A stretch of DNA of 64,000 bases from Crossaster papposus (GCA_037893245.1 JBAIAA010000888.1:1-64000); one strand, 5' to 3'; positions 42,001-51,665 are shown, numbered from the stretch's first letter. The notes: generated by a model not told the origin, from the sequence alone. A program made the numbers and translations.

Positions 42001-44704
42001 ATGATGCTGAAGAGTCGAATACTCCCCTTATCTTGTTAGGTTTGTTGGGGTGATAAACCCCAAACAGCGGAAGATACCAGCATTCTACATCATCTGCAAT
42101 AGGCGATGCCTTCTCTGCGTGTCCCTTGTCAATGATTCCATTCATGAAGGTAACTAAGTGTTCCTTTTTCTTGGGATCTCTACATAGGCTTGCATGGAGG
42201 GACTTGGCTCTTTTCCATGCCATCTCTCTGTTCTTGGGCAGTTTTGGTCTTGTTGATCTGAAAGGAAGTGGGGCTTGCCACTGACCATCTTCATTAAGTC
42301 TTCCTTTGGACTTCATCAAACTCAAGAACTGTGCCTCTTCTCTTGAGGGACTGATCGAGTCTTCTCCCAAATCAAAAAGATCAGGAACTGTTGGCTGGCT
42401 GACGCTACGTTCGTAGAGGTCACAAACTTGGATGGAGCTTCGACATGGTTCGAAAACAGTGCTCGGGCGTCCTGTGTTGTGCAGAAGTTCAGTCTTGTAG
42501 ACTGATATACCATCTTTCTTGTGGAGTCCATTCAAACAGACATCACCGACGATGACCCATCCAAGGTCCAATCGCTGTGCATATGGGGCGTTATCAGGTC
42601 CGTTAATTTGTTCTCTAACTTTGTGCGCTTGCAGCACATCCCTTCCGATGAGGAGCAGAATGGGAATTGCCGGGTCGATTGGCTCTATCTCGTTGGCAAT
42701 TCGCTGGAGATGTGGATGGTGTAGAGCAACTTCTGGTGATGGTATTTCATCCAACTTGTCTGGAATCCTATCGCACTCTCTCACGAAGGGCAGCTTGATA
42801 CGTGTTCGACCATCTGTCGACTTGATCCAGAGCTTAACTGTGTCTCGTCCTGTGACTTCACTTGAGCCAGCACATGTTTTCATCGCGTAGGTGGTGGGTG
42901 GAGAGGATATCCCAAGAAGGTCAAAGATTTCAGCTTTCGCCAGGGTCGAGTTGCTTTGATCGTCAATTACTGCATATGCTGAAACTGTCTGCTCTTGGCG
43001 ATCTTCTGTGTACACTTCCACCTTGCATATCTTTGCACAGGACTTTCCACCAGGAAAGAAGCCGCACACATTCGTGCATGCATTGGTAATCTCGTTTAAT
43101 GAGCCTGTCATTTTGTCTGCACCCTTGCTACCACTCTGTTCTTCGAACGGCTGTAGAGGTCTTCGGACATGAAGAGCGGTGACATGTCTGTCGCTGCCAC
43201 AATCTTCACATTTGATGGGGTTTTTGCAGTCTTTGGCGACATGTTTTGTGGTCATACAACACTTGTAACACACCCCCAACTCTTTCAATTGCTGTTTGCG
43301 TTCCTGTAGTGGTTTCTTTCGGAAGAGCCGACACTCGTGTAGTGGGTGCAGTGAGTTATGCGTAATACACATCTGCAAGTTTGCTTCCCTAGGCTTGGTA
43401 GTATTGATGACCTCTGTCTTCCGAACACTGACTGGTTTGGTAGACTTCACCGTGTTGCTAGGGCCAATAGACTCCAATGGCGCACAGGGTTGACCAACTA
43501 GAAAACTTGGGTCGCTTCGCATCTTTGCTTCTGAATGGATGAAACCATGAAACACCTTAAAGGGTGGAAATAACCCGGCGTTGAAACTCTTGAATTTTGA
43601 TCCATGTTTCATCCACTTGTCTTGGAGCCCTGGTGTTAGCTTTTGAACTATGGGGTTAATGCCATGGGCAGAGTCTAAACTCGCTAGACCGGGGTACTTC
43701 CCTGACTTTTTGAGGTGCAAAACCTCTAGGAGCAAGTGATCAAGCTGGAGAAGTTTACTAGATTCCTTTGCTGAAAGCTTTGGAAATTCCTGAAGACGTG
43801 TCATGACATTTAATTCTATGGCCTCTGGCGAGCCATACTTATTATCTAGCAAGTCCCAAATTTGCTTTAATGCCTCGGCAGGTTGGTCAATGTAGACCGA
43901 GTGTAGTGGTTCCACCATTTTCCTTGAGTCATTCCCTAACCATTTCATGACAAGATTCAGTTCTTGGGAAGGTGGTACGTTCAGTTCCTTTACTGTACTG
44001 ACAATCGAAGACTTCCAGGTTCTGTACATGGCTGTAGAATCATTAAAGGTTCGAAGGCTCAAGGCTAACAACTCCTTTCTGAACATGATGTTTCCCATCT
44101 CAGTCATTATGTTCACTGGTTGTGGTTGAGATTGTCGGGCGACACTGACAGGAGACACTTGTGGGGTGAGATCGGCTGCTTGATTCACAGGAGACGACTG
44201 TGGGTTAAGATGGGCCGGCTGGTTGACTAGAAATGGTTGCGGGGCGGGATCGGCCAGCTGGGTGACAGGAGACGTGAATGGGTTAGGATGAGTAACGGCC
44301 AAAGAGCTTGAGGTGGTGGGCACGACTGGGGGTGGCAGGGTACGATTGATCTCCTCAAGGGGTGTATCAAAGATGTTTGAACTTTGAAATGGTTGACCTG
44401 ACCACCATGGATCGCTTAACAACAGCGGAGAAGCTGCTTGTTTCATTTCTGAGTTCGCTTCATGATCAGGCGAATCAGCTTCTAAAGATTCATAGACCTG
44501 TTCTTCAGCTTCTGCCTCTGCAAGTGCGGTTTCTTGCTCGAACCGACTCTTCTGTTGTTTCAACTTAAGCTCTGCATGCTCAAGTTGTTCCATCTGAACA
44601 AGTCTTTGTAGACGAACCTTCAATGCTGCTTTCTTTGCTGATGCTCTCGCCTTGGAAGACGCCGAGCTTCCACACGAACTGATGGATGACATGTTGTCCG
44701 CCAT
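39074..44704 (-). CDS. BEL/Pao gag-pol polyprotein, copy 2
   Basis: Residue-for-residue the same 1876-residue protein as copy 1, offset by exactly 6721 bases. Complete identity over the whole protein means the duplication is very recent or artefactual. Confidence 0.95.
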   Translation of the reverse strand: MADNMSSISSCGSSASSKARASAKKAALKVRLQRLVQMEQLEHAELKLKQQKSRFEQETALAEAEAEEQVYESLEADSPDHEANSEMKQAASPLLLSDPWWSGQPFQSSNIFDTPLEEINRTLPPPVVPTTSSSLAVTHPNPFTSPVTQLADPAPQPFLVNQPAHLNPQSSPVNQAADLTPQVSPVSVARQSQPQPVNIMTEMGNIMFRKELLALSLRTFNDSTAMYRTWKSSIVSTVKELNVPPSQELNLVMKWLGNDSRKMVEPLHSVYIDQPAEALKQIWDLLDNKYGSPEAIELNVMTRLQEFPKLSAKESSKLLQLDHLLLEVLHLKKSGKYPGLASLDSAHGINPIVQKLTPGLQDKWMKHGSKFKSFNAGLFPPFKVFHGFIHSEAKMRSDPSFLVGQPCAPLESIGPSNTVKSTKPVSVRKTEVINTTKPREANLQMCITHNSLHPLHECRLFRKKPLQERKQQLKELGVCYKCCMTTKHVAKDCKNPIKCEDCGSDRHVTALHVRRPLQPFEEQSGSKGADKMTGSLNEITNACTNVCGFFPGGKSCAKICKVEVYTEDRQEQTVSAYAVIDDQSNSTLAKAEIFDLLGISSPPTTYAMKTCAGSSEVTGRDTVKLWIKSTDGRTRIKLPFVRECDRIPDKLDEIPSPEVALHHPHLQRIANEIEPIDPAIPILLLIGRDVLQAHKVREQINGPDNAPYAQRLDLGWVIVGDVCLNGLHKKDGISVYKTELLHNTGRPSTVFEPCRSSIQVCDLYERSVSQPTVPDLFDLGEDSISPSREEAQFLSLMKSKGRLNEDGQWQAPLPFRSTRPKLPKNREMAWKRAKSLHASLCRDPKKKEHLVTFMNGIIDKGHAEKASPIADDVECWYLPLFGVYHPNKPNKIRGVFDSSASFEGLSLNQVLLKGPDLTNNLLGVLLRFRTGRVAVCADIESMFYCFKVPPEQRDYLRFFWYEDNVFGRKMIEYRMCVHVFGNKPSPPVANYGLRAIVEDADPDVKEFVQRNFYVDDGLKSCDDPQTAVSLLKRTQKALMEGGKVRLHKIASNSQQVLSEFRKDDIAKDIAELDIEGSDVPLQRSLGLEWRLHDDVFTFSRHYKERPFTKRGVLAVINSVFDPLGFLSPVLLKGRVLLRHMLAVGVDWDEPLPASFRTEWEAWKAGLGKLFTLQVPRAYSTSMRSHILEENVHVFCDASEQAVAAVVYLHTTTHQGSQVGFVLGKSRIAPKQGYTIPRLELCSAVLAIELAKTVSRDLDFSPASFTYHSDSKVVLGYINNTTRRFHTFVANRVDKILQFSTPQQWYYVASEYNPADQGTRCMEASKLPSCPWLMGPKQWHNRDVESGSPLSFPLIEPELDKELRHDEGIRVIKTEVSRASLSTRAEKFSSWKSFIRVLMLLTHIVQCFKGAQASCLCKGWHHCCLRDSRLKFQVERTVLQSLQEKHYHREITCLNEHRPLPKDSALLDVNPVMNEDGLICVGGRLKNCNIPVKFKHPVILPGSCHVASLLVQHFHNGIHHQGRHLTEGAIREAGFWITGCKRLVSSVIHHCVPCRRLRGQQATQRMADLPEDRLSCEPAFTHVGLDCFGPWEVVARRTRGGIAKSKRWAVMFSCLSSRAVHIEVIEEMSTSSFINALRRFTALRGPIRTIRSDQGTNFVGAIQELQSFMTSNNMEWKLNPPHASHMGGAWERLIGVTRRVLDGMCLNNMNKNLTHEVLVTLMAEVCGIINSRPLLPLSTDPEDVVYLTPTMLLTQKHPCIEEIVIENKKQNMYKAQWKLVQIMADQFWTKWKAEYLPTLQTRRKWKEKQRNVKVGDVVLLRDKGSRRTQWPMGVIDGLCTADDGCVREVSVRLPLTGRTYVRPIHELVMLVEFQGCQ

Positions 44705-44744
44705 GTTATCGTCCAGTTGGCGAAATTGGAAACAGCTCTTTTAC

Positions 44745-45720
44745 TATTCTGGCCTTGGGGAGTGTGGGACGCCCCCTATCCAGTTAGTGAACCAGCACAC
44801 AAGGACACCAATGTAGGTACAGAGATTTATTCCTACTGCGTACGGTAAACTGTAAACAAAACAATTAAAGATAATTACAATGAGAAACTGCTACGAAGCA
44901 GAAGGTGATACAATGACATGGAATGATTTCCCTTACATAAAAATACATGTAGCACAAGGTAGTGTAGCAGGAACAACAATTATTAAAAAATAGGTACATA
45001 GCATACATGTACATACATGTGTATATAACAGAATTTCTGATCGGAATGATTAAAGCTTACTATGTATCAAGTGTCCCCAATCTAGTACACAAATACAATT
45101 GTTTCATCCAATGGTAATTAAACATTATGCTAGTGAGATTTCCCAAAAGGGACAACAGGTGTGGGCAAATCCAACTATAAAGTACATTTACATGTACAAG
45201 AGAAAGACTTACAGAGCTGTTGTGTCTCCAAACGTACAAATGCTGTCAAACAGTGAGTGCCACAAGTCCTAGTGCATTGTAACCTAGGGTGAATGCACCA
45301 ATAAGCTATATTAACAATCAGAGAATATAAGTAAATGCAAACTGTACACTGACTTTATAACAATGAAAATTGATACATACAGTACATGTGGACGCATAGT
45401 AAACAAACATGGCTGCCCCCTACATAAATGAGAACTTCACACAAAATCTTAGATAAGTAACGATTGAGTAATCTTAAGTTACATCCAAGTATAGGTAAAT
45501 TGTATCAAACTCACTGGCAATTATCAGTACGGTGAACGTATACATCAAATCGTAAAAGGTTGTCAAAAAGACAAAAAACACAGAAAGATTTGTACAAAAA
45601 TATACCGACGCGTTTGGTCGGCTGGCGGCTGGCGCCCAAAACGCTAAAACAGAAGGGGGCGCTGTTGCTACTTGTCAGTAGCACAGAAGGTGTCACTGAA
45701 CCAAAACTGCGATCAGCACA
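44745..45720 (-). repeat. BEL LTR 3 (5' LTR of copy 2)
   Basis: 976 bp. Its outer edge CAGCACA meets the GTTAA duplication at 45721-45725 and then Gypsy pol. I did not identify a convincing primer binding site in the 40-base leader before the start codon at 44704. Confidence 0.95.
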
Positions 45721-46127
45721 GTTAAGGAAGTTCGAAGATTTGTAGGCCTCGCTTCCTATTATCGGAAGTTTGTCCGGGGATTTGCAGAGGTTGCTTCACC
45801 GTTGCATGCGCTGACTGAAAAGTCGCGTGAGTTCCAGTGGACATATGCCTTTCAACAGACATTTGTTGGGTTTAAGCAGAGGCTGCAGACAACACCGGTG
45901 TTGGCATACCCCGTTCCTAATAGCGACTACAACTTAGATACAAATGCTAGTGGGGATGGGATTGGGGCAGTTTTGTCTCAGATCCATGATGGGGAAGAGA
46001 AGGTCCTCGCCTTTGCGAGAGGAACTACCTCAGGAAGTTTAGACAGTTCCTGTATGGTCAGAAGGTGCTACTCCGAACCGACCATGCTGCTCTTAGGTGG
46101 TTGCTTAATTTTACAAATTTCCGTCAT
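45721..46127 (+). pseudogene. pol: Gypsy-type pol, 3' fragment (RT end and RNase H)
   Basis: Resumes in phase after the BEL insertion: VRRFVGLASYYRKFV, SPLHALTEKSREFQW (connection), then the RNase H start YNLDTNASGDGIGAVLSQ. The second residue of the usual DTDAS motif is changed to Asn here. After KVLAFA a deletion of some tens of codons joins a FRQFLYGQKVLLRTDHAAL block in another frame. Similarity ends near 46127. Integrase, 3' LTR and the rest are missing. Confidence 0.85.
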
Positions 46128-46139
46128 ATATCTTAAATG

Positions 46140-46510
46140 TAGTATTGGCGGCTATTACGAAATTTGGCAGCCATCTTGGAAATGGGTGACCTGATCAAAA
46201 TGCCATGGCCAGCATCTATTTCAGTGACCCCAGAAACCCCTGAATTGACACCTCATTTGTTCATTTCCGATTTTCACAGTCAGATATACGTAATTTCCTT
46301 TTTTTGGCGGCCATTTTGAAATTTGGCCGCCATCTTGGAAATGGGTGACCCGAGCAACATGCCATGACCGGCATTTGTTTCAGTGACCCCAGAAACACCT
46401 GAATTGACACCTCATTTGTTCATTTCCGATTTTTACAGCGAGAAATATAACATTTCCTTTGTTTCTGGCGGCCATCTTGGATTTTGGCCGCCATCTTGGA
46501 AAATCGGAAC
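46140..46510. repeat. ~170-bp tandem repeat, about two units
   Basis: Units share TGGCGGCCATTTTGAAATTTGGCCGCCATCTTGGAAATGGGTGACC and TTTCAGTGACCCCAGAAAC, CACCTCATTTGTTCATTTCC. Two and a part copies abut the truncated Gypsy end. No coding. Confidence 0.8.
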
Positions 46511-47085
46511 CGATCAAGTGGGTTCCACGGATACAATCAATAGGTAGGTCGAAAAGAAACTCCATGCCAAATTTGGTACTTTTGTCCGGCCGGTAACGTT
46601 AAATTTGCTAAGCCACCTGACTAGTAGCGGCTAATCATCGAACGGTCCTTTGTATGTTGCTCCCGTCACGCGTCCCGCCGGCCCACGACTGCTATACAGG
46701 CATTTCTATTACATTGCCCATTACTGAAAATGTACAAGGGTCCATACAGTTTTGTAATTTTGTCCTAATTTCTCTAGGATTTGAAATCGGAATGGTGCTT
46801 GAAATCATCATGAGCCACACAATACAAACTTTTAAAATGTTTTTTGTTCAGTGCGCACGTACGTGCGCACGAGATCGAGGGAAATCAGCATGGCCTCTTT
46901 CCCGCACGAATAAAAGAAAATACAGTGACTGTTCCCGGGTACCATACACCACATTGCTAGTCTGCATCTGGTTCCCGCACCAAATAATTATGACTATTTC
47001 TGATAAATGATTAGGACCGTAATTAGGACCGGTGACTCCATGGAAACCGGACTCCTTGGTTGTATTGCGCAAGCTCAAGTGGAGT
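46511..47085. other. No gene recognised
   Basis: Contains a short palindrome GTGCGCACGTACGTGCGCAC at about 46851-46870. No exon or transposon end was supported. Confidence 0.4.
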
Positions 47086-47440
47086 TAATGAGGGCAGTGA
47101 CCACTGACCTCTACACCTGGACGGACCATTGTCCATATTCTGCTGTGCTAACGCTTGAAGTCGGCGCGAACTGGAAGTGCAACATGGCTGACCAAAGACG
47201 TCACTTCTGTGAGCCAATAAAATGTCCAGGTGTAGAGGTCAGTGGATTTACTCTATACATTTTTTATTTATAAACATTACGTCATGCGTACCGTACCCAC
47301 TGAACCTTACACCTGGACATTTCATTGGCTCACAGAGGGATGTCGTGGGTCCGCCATGTTGCACTTCCAGTTCGCGTCGACTTCAAGTGTGAAACAATGA
47401 TGATCTGTCCGTGTGTAGAGGTCAGTGGCAGTGACTGCCA
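47086..47440. mobile_element. Foldback element, arms ~150 bp
   Basis: The left arm (CTACACCTGGAC, ACTTCCAGTTCGCGCCGAC in complement, TGTGAGCCAATAAAATGTCC) is mirrored by 47298-47440. The arms contain smaller inversions of CCAGGTGTAGAGGTCAGTGG. No coding frame; superfamily unknown. Confidence 0.7.
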
Positions 47441-47976
47441 CGCGAGAGGGTTTACCCAATAACAGGAAAAAGGAGTCTGATTTTCATAGGAGACGAATAT
47501 TCGTGTGACACCGGTAGACACCAATGCCAAGTGATGAAAACGGGCAGAAACTGCTGCCCGTTTCTGAACATTTCTGAAGTTTTCCGAACACGTTTTATTA
47601 ACCGTCGGAAATTATCGTTAGGCTAACGTTTTCGGTGTTCGAGTGTTACCGGGAGTTAATTAATTAGGTGGTTGTAAGGTAAACAACATTAACAAAATAA
47701 AGCCCATCAATCTAGATTCTCTTTTTTGGTTCATATAAAATCGAAACTCGCATTTGCAAAAAAATCAATACCAGAAAAACTTATCAAAACAAATGACAAG
47801 AAACGTTGTGCCTTTATTATGAAAAGCCGTTATAATTGTAAATACTGCGTCATTTGCACTATCTAAAAGTAGCTACACTACACAGTAGTGAGTCATGATC
47901 TATGTGTCGCTGGCGGCTACGTAACCAACAATAATACTGAGGACGTCTGGACATACGGTCAGCGCAGGGAACAGTG
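47441..47976. other. No gene recognised
   Basis: AT-rich, between two foldback elements. Nothing supported. Confidence 0.4.
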
Positions 47977-48393
47977 TGGCAGAGAACCCCCCCCTCGTTT
48001 GTGTTGACCATTGTGTTTCTGGAATCTTAGGAATTCTTTTAAGGTTTCAAGGGAGGGGAGGGGTGCTAGGTAACAATAGCTTGGAGTGTGTATATATGGT
48101 ATATGGATAAGAGGGGTCCTCCTCTGCCACATATCGTTCTGGGTATATAAATTTGAATAGCATCTGGTACACTGACTTGCTTAACATGTTTTGTACATTT
48201 TAACTTCAAATTCTATACCCAGCACGATATGTGGCAGAGGGGTACCCCCTCTTATCCCTATACTTTATACGCACTCAACACTATTGTAACCTAACCCACC
48301 CCCCCTTGAAACCTAAAAGGAATTCCTGAGATTCCGGGAACACAATAGTCAACACAAAAGAGGGGGGGTTTTCTCTGCCACATATCGTGCTTC
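47977..48393. mobile_element. Foldback element, arms ~175 bp
   Basis: Starts TGTGGCAGAGAACCCCCCCC; the complement of the right end reads TGTGGCAGAGAAAACCCCCC. The arms share GTGTTGAC, AGGAATTC, GGTTTCAAGG and GGATAAGAGGGG. The inner ends repeat CTCTGCCACATATCGT, so the arms themselves begin and end with the same motif. The loop is about 50 bases. Confidence 0.8.
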
Positions 48394-48513
48394 ATATGTC
48401 AAATTCTCCAGGCCAAAGAGACTGTTGTTATATCACGTGATTATGGGCAGGCCTTACGCAAGCAACCGCTAGCAACCGGAATAGTCTGGTGTCTAACTAA
48501 CCCAACTAACCCA

Positions 48514-48722
48514 ACATGCTTTACCTTACATACGTACTGTGGACATTCCTTTGTCTTCGTGTAGTTAACAAACTAAATACTCATTTGTCTCGCTTCCCCA
48601 AAAATTTACCCTCAATCTTGGACTATGGGCCTCTCAGCTGTCCCTTCTATCTTTTCTATATATAACCCTAACCCGTTTTTCCTCTAGCGCTCTTTTTCGG
48701 AAACTGAAAAACGGATTGTGGA
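48514..48722 (+). repeat. Dispersed ~210-bp repeat (partner at 4571)
   Basis: Complementary to 4571-4786 in the Penelope 3' region. It contains CTATATATAACCCTAACCCG and leads, after about 80 bases, into the 9-bp minisatellite. Confidence 0.8.
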
Positions 48723-48802
48723 CGTGTGCAAGTCCAAAAACCGTAACCTCTTCCCGCATCGTGTGGACCTATATTGTTCGGAGGTCCACAGTGCGTATGC
48801 AA

Positions 48803-49162
48803 GACTAACTCAACTAACCCAACTAACCCAACTGACCCAACTGACCCAACTGACCCAACTGACCCAACTGACCCAACTGACCCAACTGACCCAACTGACC
48901 CAACTGACCCAACTGACCCAACTGACCCAACTGACCCAACTGACCCAACTGACCCAACTGACCCAACTGACCCAACTGACCCAACTGACCCAACTGACCC
49001 AACTGACCCAACTGACCCAACTGACCCAACTGACCCAACTGACCCAACTGACCCAACTGACCCAACTGACCCAACTGACCCAACTGACCCAACTGACCCA
49101 ACTGACCCAACTGACCCAACTGACCAAACTGACCAAACTGACCAAACTAACCAAACTAACAA
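48803..49162. repeat. 9-bp minisatellite (CAACTGACC)n, about 40 units
   Basis: Uninterrupted units of CAACTGACC with ACTAACC variants at both ends. All six frames stay open, which creates long spurious ORFs of TQL, DPT or similar repeats. No evidence of translation. Confidence 0.97.
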
Positions 49163-49310
49163 CAACAACAAGTTTTACCACCACGAAGTAAATAACTTGA
49201 AAACACGTCTCTAAAAAAATGTAAATATATCTGATTTTAAAGATGATCGGCAGTCATAATGTGAAGCATGTTGCAGGTATGTAGTTTGTTTAGGTGTACT
49301 TTCCAGAAAG

Positions 49311-50190
49311 AGTATCACGTGATTCATTGTTGTCCCAGATCTGAAACCAAAATAAATTGTAGCCAGCCTATAATCCTCCATTGTTGGTATTCAAATATAA
49401 TGTTGGCCCCTTGCATTTTAGGTACACTTTTCAATAAAATCCGCATTAAATTAACCAAATATTGCGGTAAAACTACATTTTCAATGGCCCTCGGTCACGT
49501 GATCTACCTACTTCATGGATCTGAAACCTAAATAGAATGTAGGCATGGTATCTCTCTTTAAGATGTCATCAACAATTTCACTGCTTCTCTTGCAGTGCTC
49601 CGTACACTTTGTCTCAAAGTAGGGCTTAGATTGAAATGCTGCAAAATGATATTACATTGTATTTTTTGTTGAACCTCATGCGCTATTTCAATGACGAGTA
49701 TCACGTGATTCGTTGTTGTCCCAGATCTGAAACCAAAATAATTTGTAGTCATAATCCTCTGGCATATTGTTGATATATAGGCCTACAAAAAATTTCCTGG
49801 CCACTTGCAATGACACGTTTCAATGAAATCCGCATAGTAATACCCAAATTAACAAATGTTGCGGTAAAACTACATTAATGGCCCTTGGTCACGTGATCTA
49901 CCTACATCTGAAACCAAAATAGAGTGTAGGCATGGTACATGTATCTCTCTTAGTAAGATGTCATCAACAATTTTACTGCTTTTCCTGCAGTACGTGCTCG
50001 GTACACTTTGACTCAAAGTAGGGCTTAGATTGAAATACCGCAAAATGCTATTATTTTGCTAAGCGTCATGCGCAATATTTCCAGTACGAGTATCACGTGA
50101 TTCATTGTCTAAAACCAAAATAAATTGCAGCCAGCACCTAGTCGCCCAATTGTTGACCCCCCAATGATAATTGTTGAAACTTGCACTTTA
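49311..50190. repeat. ~390-bp tandem repeat, 2.3 units
   Basis: Units begin AGTATCACGTGATTC at 49311, 49697 and 50089 (spacing 386 and 392). Shared blocks include CCAGATCTGAAACCAAAATA, GCGGTAAAACTACATT, GGTCACGTGATCTACCTAC and CAAAGTAGGGCTTAGATTGAAA. Each unit has two CACGTGAT motifs. Confidence 0.9.
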
Positions 50191-50191
50191 A

Positions 50192-50560
50192 AGGTAGGAT
50201 ACACCATTGGTAATTGCTTGAATTATCAATAATGGGTGGATTTGGGGGGTTGTATTTCATTGTAAATATCGTTTAACTGACCTGTCCGAAGTTTTACAAT
50301 CGTGGATGGCGAGAAAAGCACGAAAAATAGCGTCTGTTTTCACTCGGCGTTGGGCAGTTATTCTTATGTTTTTTTCGCGATCGCCGTCCGGCGATCGCGA
50401 ATTTTTCTTCATAAAATTCTATTTTTCGAAATAATTACAGGATATCTAGCGCAATCATTTTGCTGGATGCCTAGAATCATTATTTACTTTCAAATGAGTA
50501 AGATATTTGTTAATAATTCGGTAGGAAATATTTGTGATATCAGCAAATGGTGTATACTAC
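50192..50560 (+). mobile_element. TTAA-flanked MITE with palindromic core, copy 3
   Basis: The left TTAA is at 50188-50191, followed by AGGTAGGATACACCATT. The right end GGTGTATACTAC is intact but the right TTAA is lost. The core has the perfect palindrome TTCGCGATCGCCG-TC-CGGCGATCGCGAA. It lies in the last unit of the 390-bp tandem repeat. Confidence 0.8.
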
Positions 50561-50970
50561 AGTTTTCGCTGAAACCCACATAAAAAACAACGTGTCTTGT
50601 CTTAGCCTCCGTATCTGGAATATCAGGCCGAATACGCGGCCAGTTTCACTAAGGTTGGCACATATAGAACACCATACTAAGGCCGAAACGGGCTTCTAGA
50701 GCTACGGCTACTTCTATTGTCAGCCTGCGCGCTCACGTGTATTTGTAATGGGCGAACACCTAGACAATAGCCATAGTGTTCCGAATTTGAGTTAAGTAGA
50801 AACAGGAACCAGTACAAGATCATGACCCGATTGCGCGCTCTTGTACCGCAACAAAGTGTACCAAATTCAGTGCAGCGCGACGACTGAGGAGGGGAGAACT
50901 TTTCAATTTTGTTTTTGTGTTTAGTTTTTGGTGTTAAGGTTTTAATCAAGAACGCCTGTCGAAGTCCGCC
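50561..50970 (+). promoter_or_regulatory. Presumed AMN promoter and 5' UTR region
   Basis: Upstream of the signal-peptide exon. It has moderate GC and an E-box-like CACGTG at about 50734. I see no clear TATA box at a usable distance. This is assigned by position only. Confidence 0.3.
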
Positions 50971-51004
50971 ATGAAATTACTGGTCGTTATTCTGTCGCTT
51001 ATTT
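50971..51004 (+). CDS. AMN: Amnionless, exon 1 (signal peptide)
   Basis: ATG 50971 opens MKLLVVILSLI, a typical hydrophobic signal-peptide start, and is cut after 34 coding bases by T|GTAAGT, a consensus splice donor. The phase-1 end fits exon 2 exactly: the split Cys codon is completed by the first two bases of that exon, and the joined signal sequence then runs straight into the mature N-terminus. Amnionless is a type I membrane protein that escorts cubilin to the surface of absorptive cells. The exon is short and its link to exon 2, 7 kb away, rests on phase, orientation and the signal-peptide logic. Confidence 0.6.
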
Positions 51005-51106
51005 GTAAGTACATGATGTAGGCCGTACAAATTTCTTTTTATGTTTTTTGTTGTACCTACAGTATACCGTACCTAAAAATAAGTGTGCTGTGTAGGAATA
51101 CAGGTC

Positions 51107-51240
51107 AACTCGTACGCGAGCCAACTCGTAATCGTATAGTACGCGAGCCAACTCGTAATCGTATAGTACGCGACAAACTCGTACGCGGGACAACTCGTAT
51201 GCCAGCCAACTCGTACGCGGTCCAACTCGTACACGTACCA
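51107..51240. repeat. Short array of ACTCGTACGCG-type motifs
   Basis: Seven or more copies of CAACTCGTACGCG or CAACTCGTAATCG, separated by 5-20 bases. A shorter array in reverse orientation lies at 55648-55712. Both are in AMN intron 1. Confidence 0.8.
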
Positions 51241-51538
51241 AATAATATAATAATTGGTTTTTTTATAGAATGCGGGGCCACGCGAGAACCATTTTTTTTT
51301 GGATGCGCAGTGGGTGGACATGATGAAGTACCGGTACATGTAGTTTTATTCCAGAGAGGCCGATATCGATATCATACAGCTTGGGTTGGATGTGTGTTAA
51401 AGGCGTCACAGAGATCAAATAAATGGCCGCCCAAGTACAAAAAGCATTTTGGTAGGCATAAATGAAGGCCAATCAACACAGGGCGCAATTAGTGCTGAGA
51501 CGGCTTACATGTACGTCCATAGAGAAAGGAAAAAAAAA

Positions 51539-51569
51539 TGGCACTGATCACGGTGCCTACACTTCCTTC
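51539..51569 (+). repeat. 31-bp inverted repeat, left copy
   Basis: Exact complement of 55739-55769. It contains GGCACTGATCACGGTGCC, itself an imperfect palindrome. The weaker match extends outward into A-rich sequence on both sides. The pair could mark the ends of a 4.2-kb element. Confidence 0.6.
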
Positions 51570-51665
51570 ATAGGCTAAGGTTTGCCAAATATGGTCATTG
51601 CATTGCATATTGTGGGCAATATCTACAGGTACGCGCATGCGCAGAACTAAGCTCTTGCACTCGAG

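Larger units (their letters stand above)
31303..45720 (-). mobile_element. BEL/Pao retrotransposon tandem dimer inserted in Gypsy pol
   Basis: The structure is LTR-body-LTR-body-LTR. Each LTR is 976 bp and each body 5745 bp, so the repeat period is 6721 bp. The two bodies encode identical 1876-residue proteins and the LTRs look identical by eye. The whole dimer is flanked by one GTTAA duplication (31298-31302 and 45721-45725), as expected for BEL/Pao (5 bp). A single insertion followed by unequal LTR-LTR exchange, or integration of a concatemer, explains this. An assembly duplication is the alternative. The element's sense strand is minus. Confidence 0.95.

Noticed and set aside
46140-46510. 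Relationship to the Penelope terminal repeats through GGCGGCCATTTTG
   Set aside because: Only the short GGCGGCCATTTTG phrase is shared; the surrounding units differ.
48668-49214. Long ORFs on both strands of repeated tripeptides
   Set aside because: They are the six readings of the 9-bp minisatellite; no start context, splice sites or non-repetitive domain.
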